DNA from: Chara braunii
Lineage: Eukaryota > Streptophyta > Charophyceae > Charales > Characeae
NCBI GenBank assembly: GCA_003427395.1
Contig: BFEA01000212.1
Span: 1,380,555 to 1,443,377, forward strand
Direction of reading: 5' to 3'
Length of the DNA: 62,823 bases
Shown here: piece after piece, positions 19,950-29,734 of the stretch
Numbering within the stretch: position 1 is the stretch's first letter
Layout: the number at the start of each line of letters is the position of its first letter
Translations under genes and position numbers: made by a program
The notes under the pieces: model-generated
The model's database searches: none
Told to the model about the DNA's origin: nothing
Seen by the model: only the letters and a program-made list of their open reading frames with translations

Positions 19950-20665
19950 AGCTAGACCACCCAAACTTATGGAACATGTCTAGCTCAGCCATGAAGTATA
20001 CACAAACACAGGGCACAACAACTTTTCTCTTCTTTGAGCATATGACTAGGCCACCCTAGTCGCCCTGAACTGTTTGAGTATCCAAGATTTATATAATTAT
20101 CTGCACTTAGTCTTTTGAGCTAGCATATAACTGAACCGATCATCTTTAGCTCAAGATTCAGTATGCCCCTTCGTACCATAAGTTTATTCTTAATTAGTAC
20201 TTTCTTCAGTTGGTGATAAGCTATAGTCAGACCACCCAAACTTATGGAACCCTGTCTGACTAGCCTGTTAGTAATAAAGTATAGTCAAGTTATAGCCTTC
20301 TGGTTCCAACATGTGCGTGACGTTGGACCAAGACCACCCAAACTTATGGAACATGTCTTGGTCCTCAGCCTGGTTCATTTTCCCTCAAAGCCAAAGCAGA
20401 AAGAGGCTGAGCCACCCAAACTTATGAGACATGCTCAGACCTCCTCGTTGAGAAACTAAAGAAACTGACAGAAACCCAAAGTAAACAAGGCGACCAAGCC
20501 ACCCAAGCTTATGGAACATGCTTGGTCCCTGAAAGTCAATCACAATCAGCCCTCACAAGTCAGAGCAACCAGACCACCCAAACTTATGGAACATGTATGG
20601 TTCTCCAGGCAATTCAAAAATAAACATAGCACTGGGTCTCCCCAAACTTATGGAGACTTGCCCAG
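19950..20665 (-). repeat. Array of seven conserved-loop hairpins in X'
   Basis: Units at 19950-19985, 20224-20262, 20326-20364, 20403-20443, 20492-20527, 20567-20602 and 20632-20665. The plus-strand loop is CACCCAAACTTATGGAACAT or a close variant. Stems differ but pair: AGCTAGAC/GTCTAGCT, TAGTCAGAC/GTCTGACTA, GGACCAAGAC/GTCTTGGTCC, GAGGCTGAGC/GCTCAGACCTC (one bulge), GACCAAGC/GCTTGGTC, AACCAGAC/GTATGGTT (imperfect), and CTGGGTCTCC with GGAGA plus CCCAG. Confidence 0.9.
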
Positions 20666-23600
20666 CCTTTGGTTGACCCAGTCAGACACAAGCAATACAA
20701 CCTTTCTCCCATCCTTCCCCCAGATGCAATCCCACAGTCTGCTTTCAGTCAAACAATAGAACTGAAACTGACATTGCGCATATATTCCTTTACTTAGTCT
20801 GGTTTGTGTCCTGAAAGTCAAACTGAAAGTCAAAGTAAGGGCGCACACAATATATGCAGTCAAAACATAACAAGGAATACAGATAGGGGTTATAACAAGG
20901 TTTATAAAGGGAAAGTAAAGATTACCTCTCAATTCCCTATCTCCAAAACTCCTCCTGAGTTCTGGCAGAGCTCCCGCAATCGGTGGGTTGACTCCCTACA
21001 GAGTCTTGCTACGGTCCTACGGGTTGCAATCCCGGCTGCCGCCTTCCTCTCAGAACAGGACTAGACTTGGAGTAAGAAAGATGGAAATAGAAAGTTTAAG
21101 CCTCTCAGATTCAAGGAGGGTGCGCTCAGACTCGCGTGAGAGGGCCTTGTTATCTTCAAGCGCCTGAGGGCCCCGCAATGATGGCCAATCCCCGCCGTCG
21201 TTGTTCAGACCGAAGCCAAACTGCTAAACAACATCCTTCTGACGAACCTCCAAGTTGCAGCAATAACCCTCCTTCAAAGGGCTCAGTCACCCTACCAAAC
21301 TTGCGTCCCTGAGGGCATCCGTTATAGGTGAGCTTACACGCTCACGACTTGCTCCTGGCTAGCTCCTTCAGCAAGGTGAGACAGTGTATCCGCCAGTCGG
21401 TAAGTCTGCAGTCCCACAACTGCTTTCCATCATCCGGTGCGGCAGGCCGAGTAGCACGCTGGCCTACAGGCAGACACACAACCCCGCGGCCTGCTCCCCG
21501 CTGCCTCTCTCGATGAGACTAAGTAGGATGCAGCCCAGTTGCCAGATTTTGTCGTTGCCCCGCTTAGCAGTTGGGTACTCCACCAGTTAACATCGGGGCT
21601 CCTCTTTCTATTCGCTCGTCGTCCCAATGCCCAACCCGATCTTTCTCTGCTGCGTCACTGCCATGGCCGACTACGGTCCACAACGTATAGTCCTCTAGCC
21701 ATGCGCTCGACTGCTAACCACTCCTGTCTTCTCTCGCTCGCTGGCTCCCCTCCCTCACCTCTACCGTCTCTGTGTTGTCCACTAGCCGTAACATCTCCCA
21801 CTGAGTCGGGCCCGACACTGAACCTCTCACTTGACTATGAGATTGCGCATTGCTAGGTGGGAATTCAGTTCTCTGTCCTCGTAGCCCTTTCTCACTTAAT
21901 GCCTTGACCATGACCTCGTTCGGGTGCACCTCCCTTCTGTACTTTGTCCCCTTAGGCGTGCCCGTACCTCGTTCAGCCCGCCTTTGCCAGCTCGGCCGTA
22001 CATTCAGAGGTTAGCAGAGTTACTTCCACTACTAGGTTGGGCAATGCACCGGGCAACAGGTAAGCCCCCAGTTTCATGGCTGGCCTCGCGCAGCTCCTTC
22101 CGCCCTTGGTCGTAGGCTATGATCAGCTTCAATGTTAGATACAACAGCGATCTGGGAGGTCACCACTATCAGGTATGTGCTTCTACAGTCAACACACGCT
22201 ACTCCCTAATTATGCGCTCGGTGAAAGAGGAAGAGGCTAATCTTATCGATATAGTCAACAAAAAAATGAATGAATCTCCCGCAAAAAATGCGGAAGTATT
22301 CATTGGTTATTTAGCGAAGCTACCCCCTCTTTTTCCCTCGCAATTCTTCCCTACCCCATCTCTTCTTAGCGATTTGAACTAACGTTCCAACTTCAATTCT
22401 GACATCATCGTTCGAGTCGCAACGTCTCACAACCCCTGACTAGCTCTTTAGCTCGCTCTATTCTATCGAGAATCGAGCAAAATCTTGATTCCCATTCCCG
22501 CCATGTCCGCTATCTTCTACACCACCGTGCACCTCAATTCTCTAGTAGCCTACCATCTACTACTCTTCCTCCCAGACTAACCTCGAAATCGGAGTCGCCT
22601 TAGTCCAAAACCATGGACTTGGCTTTCACCTCGCCGAAATCCGATTTGAAGTGCACGAGGTACTTGTTTCCCTTCACCGTTCTCCTTCGCTCCCTACCGT
22701 CTCTGCGCACCTTCTATATCCTATACCAACCAAAATAGCATCCCATCTCTAAAACTAACCATGCCACAGCACTCGTCCAAAACCTCGGAGTGTGTTCTTC
22801 CCCCGATCCATTTCACTAAGGAACGAGCGGGCTTCACACTCTCCGTCTCTACCCGCTTTCGCTCATCTTCGCCATAGCCCGCCACCTCCTTTACATGTAC
22901 CTGGCACCCCTTCTCGTCCGGGTTCGGCCACTTTTTCCTCCCTTTCGCCGCTTCGTCCTACTTCCGGTCCGCTCCCTTTTAACGCTTGTTCTTCCCCGTG
23001 CGCTATTTTGTGTGCTACAGTGGAGTATACTGATACAGATCGGGTACCCGGTGGTCGAAGAAACCGAAATTTGTTGGGGAGTATACGACCACTCCCCTTC
23101 TCCCTGACTAGCGCCGCTTTGCATTCAGCAGCCGACTACGCAGCGCCCGTCCTTCTAATAACAGTCCAGCGGTCCTACAATCAGCCTACTGTCCTAGGAA
23201 GCCCGAACACGACCGGCGACTAGGCACCCCAAAGGCCTACCGCCCTTATGCTCAAGTCCCAACGGACGAGCTGCATTGTCGTGTTGCAGCGGCCTTCGTC
23301 GTGGTATCACAGGCTCAATGCACCTTCTGGGCGTAGCACGCCTGTGGCCATCCTCTTTTCGGGCCCCGAGGCATACTCCCTCCCCCCGGTTCTCGATTTC
23401 CATTGCAGACTCCGAACTGGTACCAGCCCCGCTCCCGACAGTTGGGCTTTTTAACTTAGATAAGAATAAATGATAGAATAATAGAAACTAGGTGCTGCGA
23501 GTCATCGGGACCGCAAAGAAAAACGGGGAAGGACCGCGATAGCTCCTTAATCCTACCATTGGCAAAAAACCATGCCCGTCGGGCCCTCAACCCTACGGTT

Positions 23601-24296
23601 CCCTTTCAAATGCTCCATCGCCGTCGCTCGTTGGACTCGATCCACGTACCTTCACAGTAACTATCCAATGTCATAACCCATAGGGCTAAGCCCAAGTCTG
23701 AGACCAGCTGGCACGAGATGCCATATGAAGTGGTGCAGCGAGGTGCACAGGGCCACAAAAAAAAAGTCTTGGGCCACACCTCTGCCTGTATCCGAACCCA
23801 CGGTCGCTGGATATCTGCGGTACTTAGCTCAACTTTCGTCGGGGCCACAATGCAAGCCGTACTTCCCACCAAACCCATCGTCAATGCTCCATCTTCTACC
23901 AACGTTGGAGCTCTACGAAGAGAAAATCCTATGTCGGTCAACACACAAACAACTCGAAACATGCTGCGGCATCTGCGGCCAAATTTCACTTGTGCCCGCG
24001 CATATCACGGTCAAACATGCCAACCTGAAGACGAGATCCTTTTAATCCTAGTTCAGTCAGAAAATAAAAAAAATCAAGCCGGTAATCACGTCGGCCCTTC
24101 ACCATCAACAAATAAAATCACGCGCGCATCAAGCCTGCGCGCCCACACACCCTCTACTTTAGCCAACCATCCAGTCAACGTAAATCGTAGACGCAGCCGC
24201 GCCTCGCATGGTATACTCAAACTTTAATCTAAACTTATTTCCTGTTATCTGCAAAAAAACAGGGCGGATACCCTTGTAAGGGTATTCGCACCGACA

Positions 24297-25032
24297 ACGC
24301 CATAGCTAGAGTAGTACTAGAGAGAGAGAGAGATTGGGCGGAGACAGGGATACTTAGCTGCAGCGCCGTGGCTCCAACTTTGTCTTTGGGTACCTGTAGC
24401 GCAGCGCCATCTTCACAGGTTAGTACCTGGGACATGAGAGAAAGAGTTCCCCTTCTTCCTCTTCTCAGTCCACCATCTCCTTCTCACCCTCTCGCTATCT
24501 GACTTCACTGCATCAGCAGACTACGAGAGAGAGAGAGAGAGAGCTTGGTGACATTTGGATCCAGACTCGACATTGGACTTCAAACATATTGAAGAGGGAT
24601 TATTTGGGACTTGTAACGAGACTTGGTGTTGACGACTTTCCCATCCCCCCCTTCCTCTTCTTCGTCTGATCCCCTCCTCTTCGTCTGTGTATGTCTGGAC
24701 CTGGCGCCTCTTTCCTGTGTATAGCGTCAGGCCCCTTCACGCGTTTGTGATGAGCATGATGTATGTTTGGTCTGCGTCGAAACATTGATTGGGCTAGTCA
24801 TTAGTATTCTAGCATCCTGCTTCGCTATCTTGTACTACGTGAAAGAGGTCAGTCCCGGTCAGGTCAGGACTTGTATCTAAAGTCTTCCTTGTGCTATAAA
24901 GCACCATTTTGTATGTATCGGAATGCACATTGCTTGTTGAGATTCCACTTGCACTACATTGTCCATTCAGTCCTTTGTATCACATTGCGGATCCTCGGTT
25001 TATATGTACATAGCCCAACAGGGCATGTAACA
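24297..25032 (+). repeat. Element E 3' LTR, distal part (inverted)
   Basis: Reverse complement of 47704 to about 48440 in the intact E LTR. It ends CATGTAACA at 25032, followed by GCGG, the E target duplication. ACGC at 24297-24300 is the X' target duplicate (GCGT on the sense side). Short GA microsatellites lie at about 24321 and 24529. Confidence 0.88.
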
Positions 25033-25840
25033 GCGGTCAACCAGAAACTGGATGACTTTCTCAAGTTGGTGGAAGACAGGTGGCATATCCTCAGGAGACT
25101 CAAGAAGTCACTGACGCGATCCTGACTTTGCATAACAGGCAGTTTAAGTTAGTAAGAGAGGCCACAGATGCAGTAGAGCATCTAATCTCTGTCCCTAGCG
25201 TGCTTTATGACCCCCAGGTTCTACTCACCTCCTACCTGAGATGCTTTCCTATGCCTCTCAGAAATCAGTTGGCAGGTGAGGCCAACATCAACATACGTAA
25301 CTTCCCCTCGTTTAGCAAGAAGGCCCTAGACCTAGAGGCAAAGATAGGGCATGGACAGACACCCACGACGGATGGTAGGAAAAAGTCACTACCTCCCAAC
25401 TGGAAGGTGAAAGGCTGCATTATGTTCGTCGACAATGATGGTTCTACCATCGAGTTGGATGACGACTTCCAGGCGGGAGTGGGTTTAGAGGCAGGTAGCG
25501 TAGAGGCTTCAGGGGGTGGAGTAGTCGCTGCCGCAGTTCAGAAAGGTAAGGCGACCGGTAGACGACGTGGAGGTTCCCGGTCTAGGAGTCAAGTTGACCC
25601 CAACGCTCCTTCATGGGAGAAAGCGGGTCTAACAGAGGACGTGTGAGGAGACCGGTACACCCGGCAGACTTGTATTCGTTGTGGCCAAATGGCCATAATC
25701 AATTCAAGTGTCGTAACAAAAAGGTGACCAAGAATATCCTGCCTACGATGGGGCAGGCGTTGGGATCCTCCGCTCCCATTGGTAGCAATGTGGCCAGCAG
25801 TTCTGGCACTGCTCCGGGAAACGCGTTGGGCCAGTAGTAA
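25033..25840 (+). pseudogene. Element C gag, C-terminal part
   Basis: Right after the E LTR the sequence reads VNQKLDDFLKLVEDRWH, which continues the gag fragment ending FRAWA at 49041 (minus) exactly in frame once E and one copy of its duplication are removed. A frameshift near 25081 leads to PQETQEVTDAILTLHNRQFK and the rest of the domain. The zinc knuckle is split by one base: TCIRCGQ in one frame, NGHNQFKC in the next (about 25667-25715). The neighbouring D copy has an intact knuckle in this place. Non-functional. Confidence 0.85.
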
Positions 25841-26395
25841 TAGTAGTTGTTCCTACTAGGGTCAAGGTGGTGGACACACCCTCACCATCTCGAGAGATGG
25901 CCCAAGCTACTGACTCCATTGTCGTCCCGCAAACACATTCAGACCCATCGAGCCTCTGTTCGATGAATGTGTTTGAGTCCTTAGAGGAGCTAGAGGAGGA
26001 GTGGTCCAAATCAGACCCGCTAGCTTCTTGGACGACATTGGCAAAAGCCCCTAGGAGTGAGATGTCCGTCGACGAGGTAGTCAGCGGCCGCCGTAAGGCC
26101 GGGGCCTATTATGACACTTGCTCGACTAGGAACTTCATTAGTCGCGCATGCATTGAGAGGCTGCGCTTACAGGGGCAAGTGCAGCGCCTGAGTCGACCTA
26201 TGGAGTCGACCTGTGCCAACAAACAACGCATGGTAGTCCACGACTACCTTCAGAACGTTGAGTGTAGTTTCCCGTAGGGGGAGGGGAACTAAAACATCTC
26301 GTTTCGTTCCTAGTGAGCGATGATCCCCCTATGGATATCTTGTTAGGTATGACTACCTCTCCGTTGCACAACCCCAGTTTGACTGGGACCGAAAA
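25841..26395 (+). pseudogene. Element C aspartic protease with altered active site
   Basis: 25867-26277 encodes an acidic linker, then GAYYDTCSTRNFISRACI. The family motif D-T/S-G reads D-T-C here, so the catalytic Gly is replaced. A stop at 26275-26277 and a frame change follow before the RT. The D copy reads [10 protein letters not shown] at the same place, so both descend from a DTGSTRNFI ancestor. Inactive as it stands. Confidence 0.8.
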
Positions 26396-28073
26396 GTGGT
26401 CAAACACACTTTGCCAGGTAGGGGGACCGTTAAATTACGAAAGTTTAAGGCTAGTAGTCTGATCAAGTCCTACGGATGCATGTGTGAGGCCACGTTCTAC
26501 AATTATTACAAGCAGAATCCGGAGGAGGGTATGTATCTAACATATGTCTCTGCAGTAGAGAGGGAGGTCGTCCATGCCATAGAGATTTTCCCAGGGTCTA
26601 GCATCCCGAAGGGTAGGATCTATCGGATGTCTCCAGGCGAGCTTGATGAGCTTCGTCGGCAACTCAAGGAACTCGTAGCGAAGGGTTGGATCTGACCGAG
26701 TGTCTCCCCTTACGAATCTCCAGTTTTCATTGTGTCGAAGAAAGGGGAAACTTTGAGGATGTGCATTGACTATAGGGGCCTCAATGCCATCACTGTCAAG
26801 AACCAAGAGCCCCTACCGTGCATCGATGACTTGCTAGATATAGTGCAAGGGTGTCGGTACTTCAGTAAGATAGATCCGAAGTCTGGGTACCATCAGATTG
26901 CAATACAACCTGAGGATCAACACAAAACCGCATTTCAAACCAGGTACTGTCTGTACGAGTTTGTGGGGATGCCTTTCAGCCTCTGCAATGCTCCTGGCAC
27001 CTTTCAGCACGCTATGACTTGGATCTTTCATGACTACTTGGTTAAGTTTGTCATCGCGTACCTCGATGATATACTTATTTTTAGTAGGACTGTTGAGGAG
27101 CATGTAGCGCACTTAGACAAAGTCCTCAGTCTCCTTCGGCAGCACAAGTTCAAGATCAACGGGGAGAAATGCGGGTTTGGTCGCACCCGGATCTTGTACT
27201 AGGGTCATGAGATTTTCGTGGAGGGTTTGAAGCCCGATGTCGTGAAGGTGGCCAGCATTCGTGATTGGCTGCGTCCTTAGTCTGTGACTGAGATGAGGTC
27301 TTTCTTAGGGATAACTGGCTACTACCGTAACTTTGTTAAGAACTATAGTGTAGTGGCCGCCCCTTTGACTGACCTGACTTGCCTTGACACCCCGTGGGAG
27401 TGGACAAACAGGTGTGAGGCTGCATTCAGACATCTGACACTATGAGGTCTTAGAACTTTGTGATTCTGACAAGCCGTTCATAGTAACCACGGATGCGAGC
27501 CAATATGGCATTGGTGCCATGCTCGTGCAGCAGGAGGGGCCAAAGTTGAGGCCAATCGAGTACATGTCCAAAAAGATGCCCTCTCAGAAGTAGGCTAAGT
27601 CCACCTATGAGAAGGAGCTATATGCGATTTACAAGGCACTGATCCATTGGAGACATTACCTCCTTGGGAGATTCTGCATCGTCAGGACTGATCATTAGAC
27701 CCTGAAGTGGATGAGAACCCAACCAATGCTCTCCAATGCCTTGAAGCGCTGGATCGAAGTCATTGAACAATATGACTTCGAACCCCAATACCTGAAGGGG
27801 GAGTACAACAAAGTTGCTAACGCCTTATCACGTAGGTCTGACTTCTCTGGTGCGCTGATCACTGAGTTTGAGCTTGCGGACAATGTTACTCGCTCTTTGG
27901 TGGAAGCCTATCACGAGAACCAGTTCATGTCCGAGATCATACGCAGACTCGAGGCGAAGGACAAGGTGACTTCTGCCGAGTTTGAGTTGGTCAACGGTCT
28001 GCTGATCCTTGAGAAGGCCGGGAATAAACAATTGTGTGTGCCGGATAGAGAGTCTTTGCGTAGTTTATTTTAG
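26396..28073 (+). pseudogene. Element C reverse transcriptase and RNase H
   Basis: RT blocks: [23 protein letters not shown] at 26693-26695, MCIDYRGLNAITVKN, FSKIDPKSGYHQIAIQ, and YLDD in IAYLDDILIFS. In-frame TAG at 27200-27202. A deletion or frameshift near 27440 precedes RNase H (TTDASQYGIGAMLVQQ, TYEKELYAIYKAL, RTDH). The RNase H section has further TAG codons (about 27592, 27697). It ends ANALSRRSDFSGA and continues to the linker before integrase. Heavily decayed. Confidence 0.9.
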
Positions 28074-28690
28074 GTGAGTGTCACGATGCCACCGGACATT
28101 TTGGCTACAAAACGACATCAGTCAATCTGCTGTGGCGGTTCCGGTGGCCCACGATGATGAGAGACACCAAGCTGTACGTGGAAACTTGTCTGGTCTGTCA
28201 GAGGGACAAGCCACGTACACAGGCTCCTCTTGGGCTTCTAAAGCCCCTTCCGATTCTGGAAAGGCCTGGTGAGAGCCTGTCCATGGACTTCATGGATACG
28301 CTAGTCACCAGCAAGAGTGGAATGCGCTATGTCTACGTCATTGTGGATAGATTTAGCAAGTACGCTAGGTTAGTCGCGATGCCTGCAACAGCTAAAACTG
28401 AGTACGTAATTAAGTTGTTCAAAGATAACTGGGTCAGAGATTTTTGACTGCCAAAATCTATAGTCAGTGACCGTGATGTGCGATTCACTAGTGAATTGTG
28501 GAAAGCCGCAGCTGCAAAGCAGGGAACGCAGCTGCAGATGACATCAGGGAACCATCCCGAGGCGAATGGGCAAGCAGAACAGTTGAACCGCGCTGTACAA
28601 CACCTGTTGAGGCACTACATCAAGCCAAATCAGGTAGACTAGGATGAGAAACTTGCTATCATCGCCAGCCTGTACAACAACGCGCAACGG
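28074..28690 (+). pseudogene. Element C integrase core
   Basis: CLVCQRDKPRTQAPLG carries the Cys pair of the zinc domain. The catalytic acidic residues sit in LSMDFMDTLVTS, IVSDRDVRFTSELW and GNHPEANGQAEQLN. The His pair region just upstream is shifted out of frame. Stops at 28445-28447 and about 28639 interrupt the core. Confidence 0.85.
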
Positions 28691-28692
28691 GA

Positions 28693-29394
28693 GTGAGCCC
28701 GAACAGTCTGCTACTGACCTTTAAGCCTAGACTGCCCTTGGATTTCTTACTACCTGAGAACCAGTCTTCTGCTGCACCAGAGACCTTAGAGTTTGCTTAT
28801 CGGTATGAGCGACTGATGCAGCAGGCTGTTGAACGGATGCATAAGGCACAGGCGGTGATGATAGAGTATGAGAACAAGCATCGCCGCCCATCTACATTTC
28901 AGGTAGGGGAGAGAGTCAGGGTTAAGTCCTCAAAAATGGGACAGGAGCACGGGATCTCATCCAAGTTTATGCCACAATACTTTGGACCATGGGAGGTCCT
29001 AGATGTTGTTGGAGATGAACCGGATGGACCATCATATGTTATTCGCATCCTTGGTCACTTACGTACTTACCCTGTGTTTCACGTTTCCAAACTCGCACCT
29101 TTCAGGGAAACAGATCAATTTCCCTCTCGTCGCTCAACGCTGCCCCCAACCATGGATGGAGAGGTCGACATCGACGACATCGTTGACCACAAGGAAATGC
29201 CAGTTCCAAGACCAACAGGCAGGGGACGTCCTCCGAAGCCAAAGTTACAGTACCGGGTTCGGTTCAGACATCATACTGATCCAAAGGAGGATCAATGGTT
29301 TACCAGGGAGGAACTGATGCAGACCGCTCCTCAAGTTGTGGCTCAATATGAAAACTCTCTGCAGAAGGGAAAGCGCCAGATTATTGAAGACTGA
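28693..29394 (+). pseudogene. Element C integrase C-terminus with chromodomain-like module
   Basis: An intact 233-codon frame. It has the GPWEVLDVVG and GPSYVIRI blocks of the gypsy integrase C-terminal barrel, then VDIDDIVDHKEMPVP and QYRVRFRHHTDPKEDQWFTR, the chromodomain-like fold that guides chromovirus integration to chromatin. It ends 36 bases before the 3' LTR. Open, but useless without the broken upstream part. Confidence 0.85.
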
Positions 29395-29412
29395 ACTTCT
29401 CAGAGGACTAGC

Positions 29413-29430
29413 GAAGTATGGAGGAGGGAA
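29413..29430 (+). other. Element C polypurine tract
   Basis: GAAGTATGGAGGAGGGAA directly precedes the LTR start TGCGAGGC. The D element has GAGGAGGGAA at the same place (62211-62220). Confidence 0.75.
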
Positions 29431-29734
29431 TGCGAGGCACAAGGCCTCGATACGCCCTACTGGGCCCTATCTTCAGCACAGTCAACCACCCTAAGTGAAA
29501 GCAGGCTCGACTGAGGCCTACAAGCCATTTTTGGGGTCACCACACAACTGGGGAAATTCAGGCAGTTGCTCAGCGCCAGTTGGTTGAGAGCGCCCAGGCC
29601 CAAGCCGCCTCTTTTCAATGTAACTAAGGCAGGCCCTGGGCCAGATTCGCTACATGGACCGAACACAGGCCACGGGCAGTTGGATACGGGCAACCACCAC
29701 AGGCCCAGGGCCTGAATTGTTTGGACTGGGGCTC
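29431..29734 (+). repeat. Element C 3' LTR, proximal part
   Basis: 304 bases matching the reverse complement of 52103-52406. It stops at GGGGCTC, where a run of A (start of the B leader continuation) begins. Its other half is at 16327-16922. Confidence 0.9.

Larger units (their letters stand above)
19042..24296 (-). mobile_element. X' 5' part: non-coding TG...CA element (inverted)
   Basis: On the minus strand it begins TGTCGGTGCGAATACC at 24296 and matches X (41049 to about 45280). The rest of X' is at 36792-38621; B is inserted between the two. There is no gene in these 5.2 kb. It contains the conserved-loop hairpin array (19950-20665), the second hairpin family (19080-19560), a poly-A insertion (19680-19822) and long unique stretches. 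Confidence 0.85.
16923..29734. other. Inverted segment of about 12.8 kb
   Basis: Four independent elements are broken at or across this segment in the way expected if it were flipped. (1) The C 3' LTR halves at 16922 and 29734 become adjacent, missing three bases (GCT). (2) The B leader at 16923 joins the B gag at 29735. (3) X' halves 19042-24296 and 36792-38621 take the same orientation around B. (4) E 3' LTR halves 24297-25032 and 38622-39258 flank X' with a GCGC/GCGT duplication. There is no sequence homology at the breakpoints. It could be a real inversion or an assembly error. Confidence 0.85.

Noticed and set aside
19950-20665. Reading the regular units as a CRISPR array
   Set aside because: The window is eukaryotic, spacing is irregular, the repeats are loops with variable complementary stems, and there are no cas genes.
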